Shown in pieces: positions 24,601 through 35,247 of a stretch of 64,000 nucleotides of DNA. Position 1 is the first letter of the stretch, and every line of letters begins with the position of its first letter. Source of the stretch: Actinostola sp. cb2023 (Eukaryota > Cnidaria > Anthozoa > Actiniaria > Actinostolidae); NCBI GenBank assembly GCA_033675265.1, contig JAUJYZ010000317.1, forward strand, positions 248,001 through 312,000. The letters run 5' to 3'. The translations under genes and the position numbers were made by a program. The notes below the pieces were generated by a model that saw only the letters and a program-made list of their open reading frames with translations, searched no databases and had not been told where the DNA came from.

Positions 24601-27600
24601 AACATTGGTCCCAAGGGTGTACAACTTTATAGAGAGAGTTGACTGTATTATAGACATCGAGTTGGAGTTCTGTATGCATGCATATCTATACCCTGGTTCC
24701 AGAGGCTTTGTTAAGCTCTATAATACGATGTGCGGCGTCCCGCGAGCTGCGAAGCAGCGAGAAAGAAAATCAAAGCCTCTGGTCGCGGCCGTTACGAATC
24801 TCACTTTCATGCAGACACCTAATCAATGACAGCCGTCAAACATGTCAAATACAATCGACCAATCAGCGAACGGGGATCGTCTTACAAAAGTACTGATTGG
24901 TCGATTGTATTTGACATGTTTGACGGCTGTCATTGATTAGGTGTCTGCATGAAAGTGAGATTCGTAACGGCCGCGACCAGAGGCTTTGATTTTCTTTCTC
25001 GCTGCTTCGCAGCTCGCGGGACATCGTATTATAGAGCTTAACAAAGCCTCTGGAACCAGGGTAGCATATCTAGTTCAACACTTACCTAATTTTTGTAAAG
25101 CAATAAGGGAGGAATTGACTGCAAGTGACAGTTCTATTGGTAGTTCTGGTGGTACCACAGATGTGAGGATAAGAGTACATTCCAGGAAGAGCTTATAGCG
25201 ATTACGTTTTGGATCTTCCGTACCTGTACGAATGATTTGTATATTATTAGGTTTACTAAAATTATCTTTTATTGTGTCAAATTTTTCAGTCATGTGCCTT
25301 TAGATATAGAGTTGTTTTCATAGGAGTGGAAAGTTACGGTACCTTGCCGTATTGAAATAGTTTGATTGGATGAGATGCATCTGCACACTTTCCGATTGGT
25401 TCAGAAAGGAAGCCATTTGAGTGTCACGGTACCGTAGGTTTCCCACTCATACGAAAATGACTATAAACTGTAGAACCAGACAACCATATACAATGTAAGA
25501 AGAAACCAAGAAAGGATCTCAGTCGACTGTCGGCCAACTAGTCGACCAACAACCTATCGACAGTCGGTCGACAACCTACCAACTGTCGGCCGATAGATAG
25601 TATATATCATGCATGGACCACTTCATTTGATTTGTGTAACATACATGTAGTCACAAGAGTTAGTCATGAGGTTCTCTAGATTACAGAAAACTGACAGTAC
25701 TGTTTGCTATACCTTTAATCCAAACATAAGCAGCTGCAGATACAGCAAAAATAAGGAGGAAAATGATGAACATAAAAGTCTCCAGGTTATTGGCAGTCAC
25801 TCTCTTTACACCAAACAGAATTGTCTTGAGAAGCTTGCCCTACAAGATAGAAACAACTCAATCAATCAATAACATTAACTTTATTAGGACACAGTAAATG
25901 GCTCAGTAAACTGATTTTCAGATATGCTGTGCATAATACTAATACTAATTATCTAGCTAATACAACTTCTACTGTAACATCCATCAAACACATTATCTAA
26001 AGGAAGTACCAATATTCAACTTACTTGTGAAGTATTGAACCCAGTACGTAAGACATAACCTATACACCCATTATCAGGAGCTGAAACATCAAATAACATT
26101 AACACTACCGTTATTTATTTATTTATTTACAAAACTTCCGCCATACAAAATAACAGGGAAAAAAATTATAAGATAATAAATTATTACTATTATTGAAGCT
26201 CTAATATAATTGGTGATGATGATGATGATGATTGATGATGATGATGATGATGATGACGATGGATGCCCAGATGATCACAACTGGTGGTAGTCATGAAAGT
26301 AGCCAATGGAGTTTCAAAGTTGTTGGCTTCTATTGAAATTCCTGGATGATGATGATGATGATGACAATGATAGTAGTGATGATGATGATGACAATGATAG
26401 TAGTGATGATAATAATGTTGATGACAATCATGATAGTAGTGATGATAATAATGTTGATGACAATAATAGTAGTGATGATAATAATGTTGATGACAATCAT
26501 GATAGTAGTGATGATGATGATGATGACAATGATAGTAGTGATGATGATGATGATGATGACAATGATAGTAGTGATGATGATGATGATGATGACAATGATA
26601 CATTTGTAATCACCTTTGATTCCTGTAGAAGTTTTCAATGGCGGCGAGTGTTGTACTACTTTGGTTCCACCCGACAACAAATGCAACTTGCTATGCTGTT
26701 CCGAATCAAATACTTCATCCAACGGCATTTCCTCAACAGATTCCTAGCAAGCAATCATTGATTTAGTATTGAAGGAATTTGATCATAATTATGCTCCAAT
26801 TTCAAATATACACAATGTAGTAATTTGCAAAACAACTGCAAGGGAAACCAACCAAAGGTGTCCTATGGGAATATCATGTTGGAACAATGTTCCAATTTTA
26901 ATAAACAAACTATTTCATTAAATTTTGCAACCAAGTAATACTGATGATAACATACCTTCATTTTTTATTGAATGACTCATAACGTACCTTCATCTGTGGA
27001 ACAGATTCTCCAGTTAACATGGCTTCGTCAACAATACAAGAACCACGTAACAAAAGCAGATCACATGGGATAAGAACATCAGAGTTTTTAGGTCGTCCTG
27101 AAACGTCAAGCAAAGGTACAATATTATCATCATAGTATTACAGTACAACGACTTCAACCGGGACCACTTAGATAACAAGAATGCTCTCTCCTGATTGGCT
27201 GAAGTACACAAATTTTGTTTTTATCTGGATTGTGATTGGTTCACGTTGTCTAAGTGGCCCGGTTACAGTAGTCGCACTGTAATATGAGTTATAAGTCTTG
27301 ATGCAAGTACAATAATGACATAACGTCTAGAATCTTACCAATGGAGACTATATCACCAGGAAGAAGTTCATTGCTGAGTATGGGTCTCCATTTCCTATTC
27401 CTGTAAACCTAAAGTCAACAAGAATGTCTTAAAGACACTGCATCCGCACCCATGATGCCTTATCAATAATAGAATAAAATTGTCTTGGGATGGTTCAAAC
27501 CGGTGACAAATCGTTCAGATTTTCTTCTGATCTGAGATCCTTTCGATATTCGTAGCATACGAAAATACATTGTGCATTGTCTGTGAACTTCAAAACCTTG

Positions 27601-30600
27601 TTACTGGTAGATGTGGTTTCACATTACGCTAAATCTCTATAAAAATGTGATTTTACCTGAATGATATACGGTTTTGTACCCATATTTCTAATTTCTTTCA
27701 TATTTTTCATTTGCTATGACAGAAACAAAAATGTTAATATTGATGTACATCTATTAGACAATATTATTCAAATAGTTTATTAAACATTCATGGATACATA
27801 ATTTAGAAGGGGAGGCCTGGAAACTCAGAGTAAATTTGTGTCTACACTGTAGTACGTAGAGTAACCCACAGCGCTCGACAAAAGTCCACGAACACTTAGT
27901 TCTACAGTGACCCCTTTCCCCCAATACAAAGTTGTTTTTCAAACTGCTGCGCTCTGATCATTTACTAAGTCTTCAACATTGTAGATGGGGGAGGGGTGTT
28001 CGCGATACTTTTTGTCGACCACTGCAGGTTAAGAATCTTGGCAAGAATCTTGGCAAGATCATGGCAAGATCTTGTGATCCTTTAAGTTAATGCAAGATCC
28101 TGCAATAAATTGCATATCTTGCCAAGATCTCGGGTATCTTACTCTAAGGTCTTGATATGTCAAGATTGTAAACCTGGGAAGAAACTGAGGAGCTCCCTCT
28201 ACAAATTGAGTGAAAAAAATATGATGGAATCCTCCCTTACTCCCCTCTCCTGTCTATGTTACATGTATATTAACATTGTAAAAAGAAAAGAAAAAAAACT
28301 AGACTGATTCCATAAGTCGCTGTTTTCGCTCTTTTACCCTGGAGGTTGAAAGCCAGAATCGACAAAGAGCGAACAGACCGACATATGGAATCAGTCTAAA
28401 AAAAACTAGTTCCAAAAAAAAGTAAAAAATATATAAAAATTGAGACTTCGTTTAATGCGTTTTTAAGAAATTATTATTATTATTATCCTTTTTATTTAAT
28501 TTAATCACCTGCTGAACTAATGTAGCTTCAAATGCAACAAGCATGAAGAGTGTGAATAAACTGTAATACCAGTAATCGTCTAAACACCAGAGACCAACAC
28601 AAAACACTTGGAACACAAAAAATGGCGACGTGGCACGCTCCTTGAAGAGTTCCATGAATCCAGGCACGTCCATATCTAACTCGTTGGCACCGTATTTGTC
28701 CCTGGTCTTCACAAGGGTGTCATCTTCTTGGTAGCCTTTGCAGTTTTGATAAAACTCAAATGTTTCATTGATGGGAAATTCAACAGGGCAAAATTGTTTC
28801 TTTTCTTCATGATCATAAATGTATTTTGCTTTTTGAAACTTGAACCAGATAACATCTTGTCCTGTGTTCTTGTCCTTTAGAAATGAAGGAAGGAATGAGA
28901 TCTATATACACTCAATTGCAGAAAGGTTGTAGTATACATTTATACATATATCTAATGAGATACAAGATATCTAATGAGATACAAAGCGCAAAACATCGCT
29001 TATTTTCTTCTAATATATCAGAATCATCAATTTTAGATTAGTATCGCATCCAACAAGGACAATACAATAATTTTCAGCACTATTTTGTGCTTGACAGTTG
29101 TATTTTAGCATGTCTAACATTTTGCATCTCATTAGATATGTGTATATTTGTATAAATGTATACTACAACGTTTCTGCAATTGAGTGTATATAATATATAT
29201 ACAACTATTTTCTAAAAAGTTGACAGGGCGAACAGTGAATGATGATTGCATGACCAAAAGGATCTATGGGTCTACAAAATTATTTATAAATTCTTAGTAA
29301 ACGAATGTCAACATTTGCACCTTTCCTTTGCATGTGTACTAAACGTAACCAGAGTTCCTTTAGGTCATGAAAACAAAGAATTTAAAACATTTTTATAAAT
29401 AATTTTGTATCCCCATATAGTTCCTTTAGGTCGACCAATCGCCATTCACTATTCGCTGTTCATCTCGTCAACCTTTTTTGAAATAGCTGTGTGTAGCAAT
29501 CAACCAAGCATATCAGTCCATCCATCTGTCTGTCAGTCAGTCAATCAATCAATCAGTCAATCATCCAATCAATCAGTCCAATACTGAATGAATGAGTGAA
29601 TGGCTATAGTTGAACATTACACAAGTAACACCTACTTTATCATGATGTAGGTTTAGCAATTCTGGTGAACCATTGTTGGGTGTTGGAACTACTTTAACGA
29701 CAGTGGCTTTTGATGGGTTGCTAGTCTAAAGAAAGAAAAGGAATTTAATAATAATTAATTAAACACGAAAGAAAAAATGAATGAATGAATGAATGAAAGA
29801 GAAAAAACAAATGAGAAAGAGAACGAAAGAATCAATGTATAAATGAATGAAATATAAGAATCATAAAATGAATGAATGAATGAATGAAAGGAAAGAGAAA
29901 AAACAAATGAAAAAGAGAAAGAAAGAATCAATGTATAAATAAATGAAATATAAGAATCATAAAATGAATGAATGAAAGAAAGAGAAAAAACAAATGAAAA
30001 AGAGAAAGAAAGAATCAATGTATAAATGAATGAAATATAAGAATCATAAAATGAATGAATGAAAGAAAGAAAGAAAAAAAACATGAAAAAGAGAAAGAAA
30101 GAATCAATGTATAAATGAATGAAATATAAGAATCATAAAATGAATGAATGAAAGAAAGAGAAAAAAACATGAAAAAGAGAAAGAAAGAATCAATGTATAA
30201 ATGAATGAAATATAAGAATCATAAAATGAATAAATGAAAGAAAGAGAAAAAAACATGAAAAAGAGAAAGAAAGAATCAATGTATAAATGAATGAAAAATA
30301 AGAATCATAAAAATGAAAGAAAGAAAAAAAACATGAAAAAGAGAAAGAAAGAATCAATGTATAAATGAATGAAATATAAGAATCATAAAATGAATGAATG
30401 AAAGAAAGAGAAAAAAACATGAAAAAAAGAAAGAAAGAAAGAATCAATGTATAAATGAATGAAATATAAGAATCATAAAATGAATAAATGAAAGAAAGAG
30501 AGAAAAAAAAACAAAAAGAGAAAGAAAGAATCAATGTATAAATGAATGAAATATAAGAATCATAAAATGAATGAATGAAAGAAAGAGAAAAAAACATGAA

Positions 30601-32858
30601 AAAGAGAAAGAAAGAATCAATGTATAAATGAATGAAATATAAGAATCATAAAATGAATGAATGAAAGAAAGAGAAAAAAACATGAAAAAGAGAAAGAAAG
30701 AATCAATGTATAAATGAATGAAATATAAGAATCATAAAATGAATAAATGAAAGAAAAAGAGAAAAAAACAGAAAGAAAAAAAAGAGAAAGAAAAGAATCA
30801 ATGTATAAATGAATGAAATATAAGAATCATAAAATGAATAAATGAAAGAAAGAGAAAAAAACATGAAAAAGAGAAAGAAAGAATCAATGTATAAATGAAT
30901 GAAATATAAGAATCATAAAATGAATAAATGAAAGAAAGAGAAAAAAACATGAAAAAGAGAAAGAAAGAATCAATGTATAAATGAATGAAATATAAGAATC
31001 ATAAAATGAATGAATGAAAGAAAGAGAAAAAAAACATGAAAAAGAGAAAGAAAGAATCAATGTATAAATGAATGAAATATAAGAATCATAAAATGAATGA
31101 ATGAAAGAAAGAGAGAAAAAAAAACATGAAAAAGAGAAAGAAAATCAATGTATAAATGAATGAAATATAAGAATCATAAAATGAATGAATGAAAGAAAGA
31201 GAAAAAAACATGAAAAAGAGAAAGAAAGAATCAATGTATAAATGAATGAAATATAAGAATCATAAAATGAATGAATGAAAGAAAGAGAAAAAAACATGAA
31301 AAAGAGAAAGAAAGAATCAATGTATAAATGAATGAAATATAAGAATCATAAAATGAATGAATGAAAGAAAGAGAAAAAAAACATGAAAAAGAGAAAGAAA
31401 GAATCAATGTATAAATGAATGAATATAAAATATAAGAATCATAAAATGAATAAATGAAAGAAAGAAAGATCAAAAAAACATGAAAAAGAGAAAGAAAGAA
31501 TCAATGTATAAATGAATGAAATATAAGAATCATAAAATGAATGAATGAAAGAAAGAGAAAAAAACATGAAAAAGAGAAAGAAAGAATCAATGTATAAATG
31601 AATGAAATATAAGAATCATAAAATGAATGAATGAAAGAAAATGAATGGAGAGAAAAAAACATGAAAAAGAGAAAGAAAGAATCAATGTATAAATGAATGA
31701 AATATAAGAATCATAAAATGAATAAATGAAAGAAAGAGAAAAAAACATGAAAAAGAGAAAGAAAGAATCAATGTATAAATGAATGAAATATAAGAATCAT
31801 CATAAAATGAATGAATGAAAGAAAGAGAAAAAAACATGAAAAAGAGAAAGAAAGAATCAATGTATAAATGAATGAAATATAAGAATCATAAAATGAATGA
31901 ATGAAAGAAAGAGAAAAAAACATGAAAAAGAGAAAGAAAGAATCAATGTATAAATGAATGAAATATAAGAATCATAAAATGAATGAATGAAAGAAAGAGA
32001 AAAAAACATGAAAAAAAAGAGAAAGAAAGAATCAATGTATAAATGAATGAAATATAAGAATCATAAAAAATGAAATGAATGAATGAAAGAAAGAGAAAAA
32101 AACATGAAAAAGAGAAAGAAAGAATCAATGTATAAATGAATGAAATATAAGAATCATAAAATGAATGAATGAAAGAAAGAGAAAAAAACATGAAAAAGAG
32201 AAAGAAAGAATCAATGTATAAATGAATGAAATATAAGAATCATAAAATGAATGAATGAATGAAAGAGAAAAAACAAATGAAAAAGAGAAAGAAAGAATCG
32301 ATGTATGAATGATTGAAATATATGAATCATAGACATAAAATGAATGGATGGATGGAATATTAAAATGAATATTTTAGACTAATTAAATTAATGCAAGGGA
32401 CAAAGCTAAGCTGTAAACTAGCCGAAGAGTACCAATAAATTTCAAACAAACTCTCTTTCTATTCGAAAGGGAAGACCACGTAGCGCTCATTGAAATGAAT
32501 CGATGAAAAAATGAAGATCGATTGCGATCGCAATCAACGAGCACGTAGACACGCTAGCAGAAGTAGAATCACACATCGTACAAAATACTCACCGATGAAC
32601 AAGTGAAGAACGATCGAACATGAACCGACCAATGACAAAATAGACACGATAATATATCTGAAGACAGCCAATAATCGCCAACACAATGAGCCCTGCTTCG
32701 AAGTAATCGTCGACTCCATACAACACCACCCACCCGTACAGCCATGCCACATACAGGGGGATGAACGGCAGCAGATAAAAATGAAGAATCACCGGCCGTA
32801 GAGTGTATAATTTTATATATTGTATATCTTCAGTCAAGGAAGCCATTTTGGTCGCCAT
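9648..32858 (-). CDS. ATP13A1: Endoplasmic reticulum P5A-type ATPase (ATP13A1/Spf1)
   Basis: Multi-pass ER-membrane P-type ATPase that removes misinserted or mistargeted transmembrane helices; it was formerly described as a manganese transporter. Twenty-seven exons located (minus strand): 32593-32858, 29636-29720, 28509-28874, 27657-27713, 27339-27408, 26988-27097, 26614-26743, 26025-26080, 25713-25839, 25086-25223, 22926-23046, 22258-22412, 21545-21720, 21053-21163, 20526-20651, 19817-19934, 19318-19430, 16664-16717, 16043-16139, 15325-15422, 14833-14976, 14416-14533, 13453-13588, 11188-11330, 11005-11116, 10252-10395 and 9648-9755. Visible motifs: LTGESVPQM (actuator loop, exon 6), PPELP (TM4, exon 10), [11 protein letters not shown] (phosphorylated Asp, exon 11), VKGAPETL (nucleotide domain, exon 13), [10 protein letters not shown] (exon 16) and [14 protein letters not shown] (exon 19). 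All phases agree except between 13453-13588 (phase 2) and 11188-11330 (phase 0). One exon of about 61-64 nt, expected to carry a membrane helix, was not found there. The located coding length is ~1,159 residues, against about 1,200 in vertebrates as I recall. The stop is TAG at 9648-9650, and an AATAAA on this strand at 9601-9606 fits polyadenylation. Confidence 0.95.
9809..9905. repeat. Hairpin element, AGGTCTTCGTGTAGCTGCAC family, copy 2
   Basis: Same core and ends as 9123-9238, lying in the last intron of ATP13A1. The two copies bracket the final exon. Confidence 0.85.
10677..10910. repeat. MITE rich in TTGCGCGCAAC, copy 1
   Basis: The ends aaggcccagac and gtccgggcctt are inverse. Inside, three partial repeats of cacgatgcaacttttcttgc / aacgttgcgcgcaac face an inverted copy across tacttctgcaactgttgc. 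The open frames over it on both strands are by-products of the repeat. Copy 2 lies in COP1 at 56318-56450. Confidence 0.85.
11384..11960. repeat. Minisatellite, ~32 bp unit
   Basis: Units of the form cagatagtctatcagtcagt + c(c/g)gtctatcagt, about 17 copies with point variation, decaying at the right end into partial copies up to ~12160. It lies in the ATP13A1 intron where one exon is missing. Confidence 0.9.
12466..13276. repeat. Tandem array of a MITE core (~90 bp, about nine copies)
   Basis: Each unit runs gagtttgattggatgagatg, catctgcacgctttctgatt, ggttcaggaaggaagccatt, tgagtgtcacggtaccgt. The right border is the family terminus ttcccactcgtacgtaaacg, while the left border is degenerate. 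The 232-codon minus-strand frame over it (repeated [17 protein letters not shown]) is the repeat translated and not a gene. Confidence 0.9.
13289..13411. repeat. MITE with ATTGCTGGTTT termini, copy 1
   Basis: cagtattgctggttt...aaaccagcaataatg are inverse ends. The interior holds cggccatgttggtggtacaa and tccaacatggccaacatg. A relative is at 49540-49715. Confidence 0.75.
13747..13901. repeat. Inverted repeat, GAAAAATTAGTGATATGAACTGG arms
   Basis: ataagaaaaattagtgatat...atatcactaatttttcttat, with ~45 bp arms and an A/T-rich loop. Confidence 0.85.
13925..14037. repeat. ATT/ATC microsatellite
   Basis: Runs of att and atc triplets, in an intron. Confidence 0.9.
14034..14394. repeat. Nested inverted repeats
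   Basis: The outer pair is cacaggtaacccaagctg (14034-14051) and cagcctgggttacctgtg (14377-14394). The inner pair is accgtcttgtcttcatttc (14054-) and its inverse ending at 14259, around a ccccctcccc / gatgatg core. Confidence 0.75.
14655..14822 (-). mobile_element. SINE-like retroelement tail, copy 1
   Basis: Starts attggaggcataacac. It ends gcgctatataagaaccgact followed by an ATT microsatellite, which is the typical 3' end of many invertebrate SINE and LINE families (agcacattgagacaatgtg then gcgctatataag). A second copy at 57745-57925 shares both ends. Orientation is uncertain. Confidence 0.6.
15507..15775. repeat. Dispersed repeat A, copy 1
   Basis: Shares caggttcatac, tatgtcaacctgcagca, aagactg, gggtgttgaaatcatggag, aaaaggctgcgca, acccagcacca, ctgctctccagtactcag and cttggtgctgt with 19979-20262, same order and orientation. 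Both copies are in ATP13A1 introns. Confidence 0.85.
16728..18260. repeat. Minisatellite, ~60 bp unit, ~25 copies
   Basis: Unit: catagaaatcactactatat, tgtcaacctacatgtacact, gtcatcatcatcaccaccac. Copies vary in the (CAC)n and (ATC)n lengths and some are truncated. Long open frames over it (repeated [16 protein letters not shown] and related) are shadows. It lies in the ATP13A1 intron directly beside exon 16664-16717. Confidence 0.95.
19503..19691. repeat. MITE, CAGTCGAACCTCC family, copy 2
   Basis: Inverse orientation to 3683-3857. Shares gacattttgggtggtcgctt, ccagttttccaaaataccaa and agtccaagtcaaatcact-type blocks. The ends are acagttgaacctccgg and cgggaggtttaactata. Confidence 0.85.
19979..20262. 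repeat. Dispersed repeat A, copy 2
   Basis: See 15507-15775. This copy carries an extra ~60 bp (about 20100-20155) between aaggctgcgca and cagaaaccatctgag. Confidence 0.85.
21881..22237. repeat. TAGAGTCGTTTTC MITE, tandem pair
   Basis: The first copy (21881-22074) has termini tagagttgttttcgcatgag and tatgaaaacgactcta with the core aaccaatcagaatgcttaga-type. The second copy (to ~22237) lacks its left terminus and repeats ccagtacatatattcaacca, catttctcaaccaatcagaa. Its layout matches the array at 51965-52516 in WDR5. Confidence 0.85.
23390..24650. repeat. Minisatellite, ~80 bp unit, ~14 copies
   Basis: Unit: ctctctctaagccggacacc, tctctaagatggacaccttt, gtgtggtccctactgcactg, tgactgtgttactataaatt. 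It lies between exons 25086-25223 and 22926-23046 of ATP13A1. Copies are >95% alike by eye. Confidence 0.95.
24689..25063. repeat. Long near-perfect foldback element, ~175 bp arms
   Basis: The left arm starts taccctggttccagaggctt. The right arm ends aagcctctggaaccagggta. The arms meet around a ~26 bp loop (cgaacggggatcgtcttaca...). The left arm has a 7 bp insertion after acgatgt. The right end is ~22 bp from exon 25086-25223. A solo end (taccctggttccagaggct) is at about 20814. Confidence 0.95.
25306..25464. repeat. Full-length MITE with TAGAGTCGTTTTC termini and GATTGGATGAGATGC core
   Basis: Left atagagttgttttcatagga and right cccactcatacgaaaatgac are inverse. The core is tgattggatgagatgcatct, then ccgattggttcagaaaggaa. 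It is the single-copy form of the core amplified at 12466-13276. Confidence 0.8.
25518..25600. repeat. GTCGACTGTCGG partial tandem and inverted repeat
   Basis: Words gtcgactgtcggccaac, gtcgaccaacaacctatcga, cagtcggtcgacaacctacc. Confidence 0.6.
26212..26602. repeat. GAT-rich repeats
   Basis: Two blocks (26212-26262 and 26342-26602) of gat plus the unit gacaatgatagtagtgat. The right block ends 11 bases before the donor side of exon 26614-26743. Open frames there ([20 protein letters not shown]) are shadows. Confidence 0.9.
27140..27281. repeat. MITE with ACAGT...CCGGGACCACTTA ends
   Basis: Left acagtacaacgacttcaacc gggaccacttag and right ctaagtggcccggttacagt agtcgcactgt are inverse with mismatches. 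Relative of 8568-8788. Confidence 0.75.
28301..28398. repeat. Short inverted-repeat element
   Basis: agactgattccataagtcgc at left; gacatatggaatcagtcta at right; inner pair gctctttt / caaagagc. Confidence 0.75.
28903..29195. repeat. Inverted-repeat element, ~70 bp arms
   Basis: tatacactcaattgcagaaa then ggttgtagtatacatttata on the left, inverted on the right (tatactacaacgtttctgca, attgagtgtata). The loop is ~150 bp and A/T rich. Confidence 0.85.
29755..32360. repeat. Minisatellite, ~85 bp unit, ~30 copies, in ATP13A1 intron 1
   Basis: Unit: aaaatgaatgaatgaaagaa, agagaaaaaaacatgaaaaa, gagaaagaaagaatcaatgt, ataaatgaatgaaatataag, aatcat. It is a 2.6 kb array of nearly identical copies, the largest repeat in the window. 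Ser/Phe-rich minus-strand frames over it are shadows. Confidence 0.95.
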
Positions 32859-33012
32859 CTTGATTGAATGTAATACGCATGCGTGTAAACCCGCTGACTA
32901 AGCATGACGTCACAGTGGGCGCATGTCCAGTGATTGTAATGTACAACAAACATTAGTTGTACATCCATTTTGATTGTTTTGTAGGCCTTGATCTAGAACG
33001 AAATGGTCATGT
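32859..33012. promoter_or_regulatory. Bidirectional promoter region, ATP13A1 / C6orf136-like
   Basis: The 154 bases between the ATP13A1 ATG (32858, minus) and the C6orf136-like ATG (33013, plus) must hold both 5' leaders and core promoters. No TATA box is evident. A tgacgtca (CRE/ATF-like) site lies at 32904-32911 and a short inverted pair gcatgcgtg/ttgtac words are present. Transcription start sites are not known. Confidence 0.7.
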
Positions 33013-35211
33013 ATGGCGCTGTTTAGGTGCAGTATTTCAAAGCAAAGGGCTCTGTTGTCGAGACGTTCGTCCGTGGCTGTTTATTTGGTGCATTCACACC
33101 TTCAAAACACGTCTGCTAGTGCAAGCTATGCTGACGAGAAGGTGAGATTTGAATAGCGTGATGTTGCATTTTTACTACACGCTTCATTGCACACAGACAT
33201 TAACTTATACTATACGTATAAAGGTTATTTAACAAGATCACGAGGAATATATAACAGTTTATTTGCAAAACCTCTGTTCTAAATGACTGGCCGCCTTCAT
33301 GAATCTTTTATAAGCTGAATACAGCTACAGTCTAGACGACTAGTGCCGTGTGTTATTATAACATTCTTGCTGTGCTAGACTTTCTTTTATTTCCTGGATT
33401 GTAAGGTACCAGTGGGCAATCAAGGACTTACAGTCATTACAGTCATTGTAGGTGTCTGCCCCGGCCAGGGGGGAGGGGTTTGGAGGTGTTGATGTCCATC
33501 TAGGCTACTAATTATGGGAGGTCTGTTATGCATGTATGGTGTTTAAAAATGTATAACACATTTGAATTTCAAAGTTCTGCCTTTTATTGTGTACCTACAT
33601 AAAAGGGGGTCATCGTCATCCGTACGCTTCACCACATGTAATAAGGCTTTCTACATTTGTAAGTCTGAATAATCAACTGAGGTTCAGTTCTTTTAATGAG
33701 TTTTCCTTTTTTAGGTACGAGAAAGGTTAAATGTTCTTGCAAATTCTTTGGCCAAACAAAATGAGCTGAACTTTGCAGCTATTAAACAGTTGTCACCACA
33801 GTTCTCCCATCTCCATTCTGACAACCACCACAGTAATGGTGTCAAGAAGTTGCATGTTAATAAACCTCAACTAAGAACAGAGAAAGCATTTTTAGAGAGC
33901 GTATCAAATGTTGAACCATTGATAAGTCCAACACAACTGGCGTTTATGTCATTGAGGTGTGACGAAAATTGGTGTAAAACATTGACGACAGTCCACAATA
34001 ATGCAATGAAATCAAGAGAATTATTAGGGGCTCATAGACGTGCTGTTAAACGTGATAGTAAATTGGACAACGAATGCCTCCGTGATGAATATGCTGCAAG
34101 ACTAAACCATGACATATCGATTGGAAGACCTCGGGAACCAGCAATCTCAGATGTAGCGATGTTTAGTAATTATTGTAAAGATGTCGAGAAAGAAAAAGAA
34201 AAGAAGAGAAATGCTGATAACAACTGTGATCCACTACTCCTTGCGATAGTGTATCAAGCTTTGAGAGATGAGGTTAGTATATCATTACCATGGTAACCTT
34301 GGCATGATACTGCACCCTTAATAAATTTTACAGTGTCTCATTGTCATGGTTACCATGATGTGTTACTATGGTGTTATAAGTTGTAAGTTGTGCTACACTG
34401 CGTTGTTGTTGATATAATAATTAATGTTCTTCCAGCTTCCCATATTTTTCCAAAAAGGACATGGTTACGACCTTTACCATAAGAGAGTTACATTTATAAA
34501 TGGACTGACAAATACTACTTTCAGGTAAACAATCCTTTCATAACAATTGAAGGGGTCCCTGCAAGAACGGCGTAAGTGACTTGCGATGAAAACCCGAACT
34601 CTCCTTTGAAATTCAACGAATGTCGAGGAGAATTTCGATTTTGATCAGAGATCACTTACGTTGTTCTTGCAGCGAGCCCTTCAATTATTCTTGTACAACA
34701 CCAATAAGAGAATAACCACCTCCAAATCAGTCATGAAATAAAACCCTCTCTGAACAGGTGTCAATGCAACCCATGTACTTCACTGTCCAACATATGAATT
34801 CATTTACAGTGTAACTACACCAACCAAGGCCACCCAAACAAATTTTCATACAATTTATCCAATCACAATTGAGTATTTAAACAATAGAATCTGCACATAT
34901 GTTCAAATGTTTGCTTTAAAAGCATATATTTTACTTTATATGTGTAATGTATATGATCAAGAGTGAACAAGAAACAGTTTAAATTGTAGAATTCAACATC
35001 ATTCTGTTAATCAGCGTCACAAATGTGATTAGAAAATTTGATTCAAAATTTGTTTGGGTGGACTTGGTGGTGTAGTCACACTGTAAAAGTATGCAACTTC
35101 ATTTCATTACAGTACATAAAATTACTGACAAACTTGTGGCCCTCAAATAATATTACATCAGAAATTGTAAAAAGCTAATCTTGTTGTCATTTTGTTCTCA
35201 CTGTCTTGACT

Positions 35212-35247
<36 letters not shown>

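Noticed and set aside
23390..24650. CRISPR-like regular array
   Set aside because: The units are contiguous and homogeneous with no unique spacers, and the context is an animal intron. The same applies to the other arrays.
33748..34296. Start of the C6orf136-like protein at 33748
   Set aside because: Exon 2 is open upstream to its acceptor at 33714 and joins exon 1 in frame, giving a plausible presequence; starting at 33748 would discard it.
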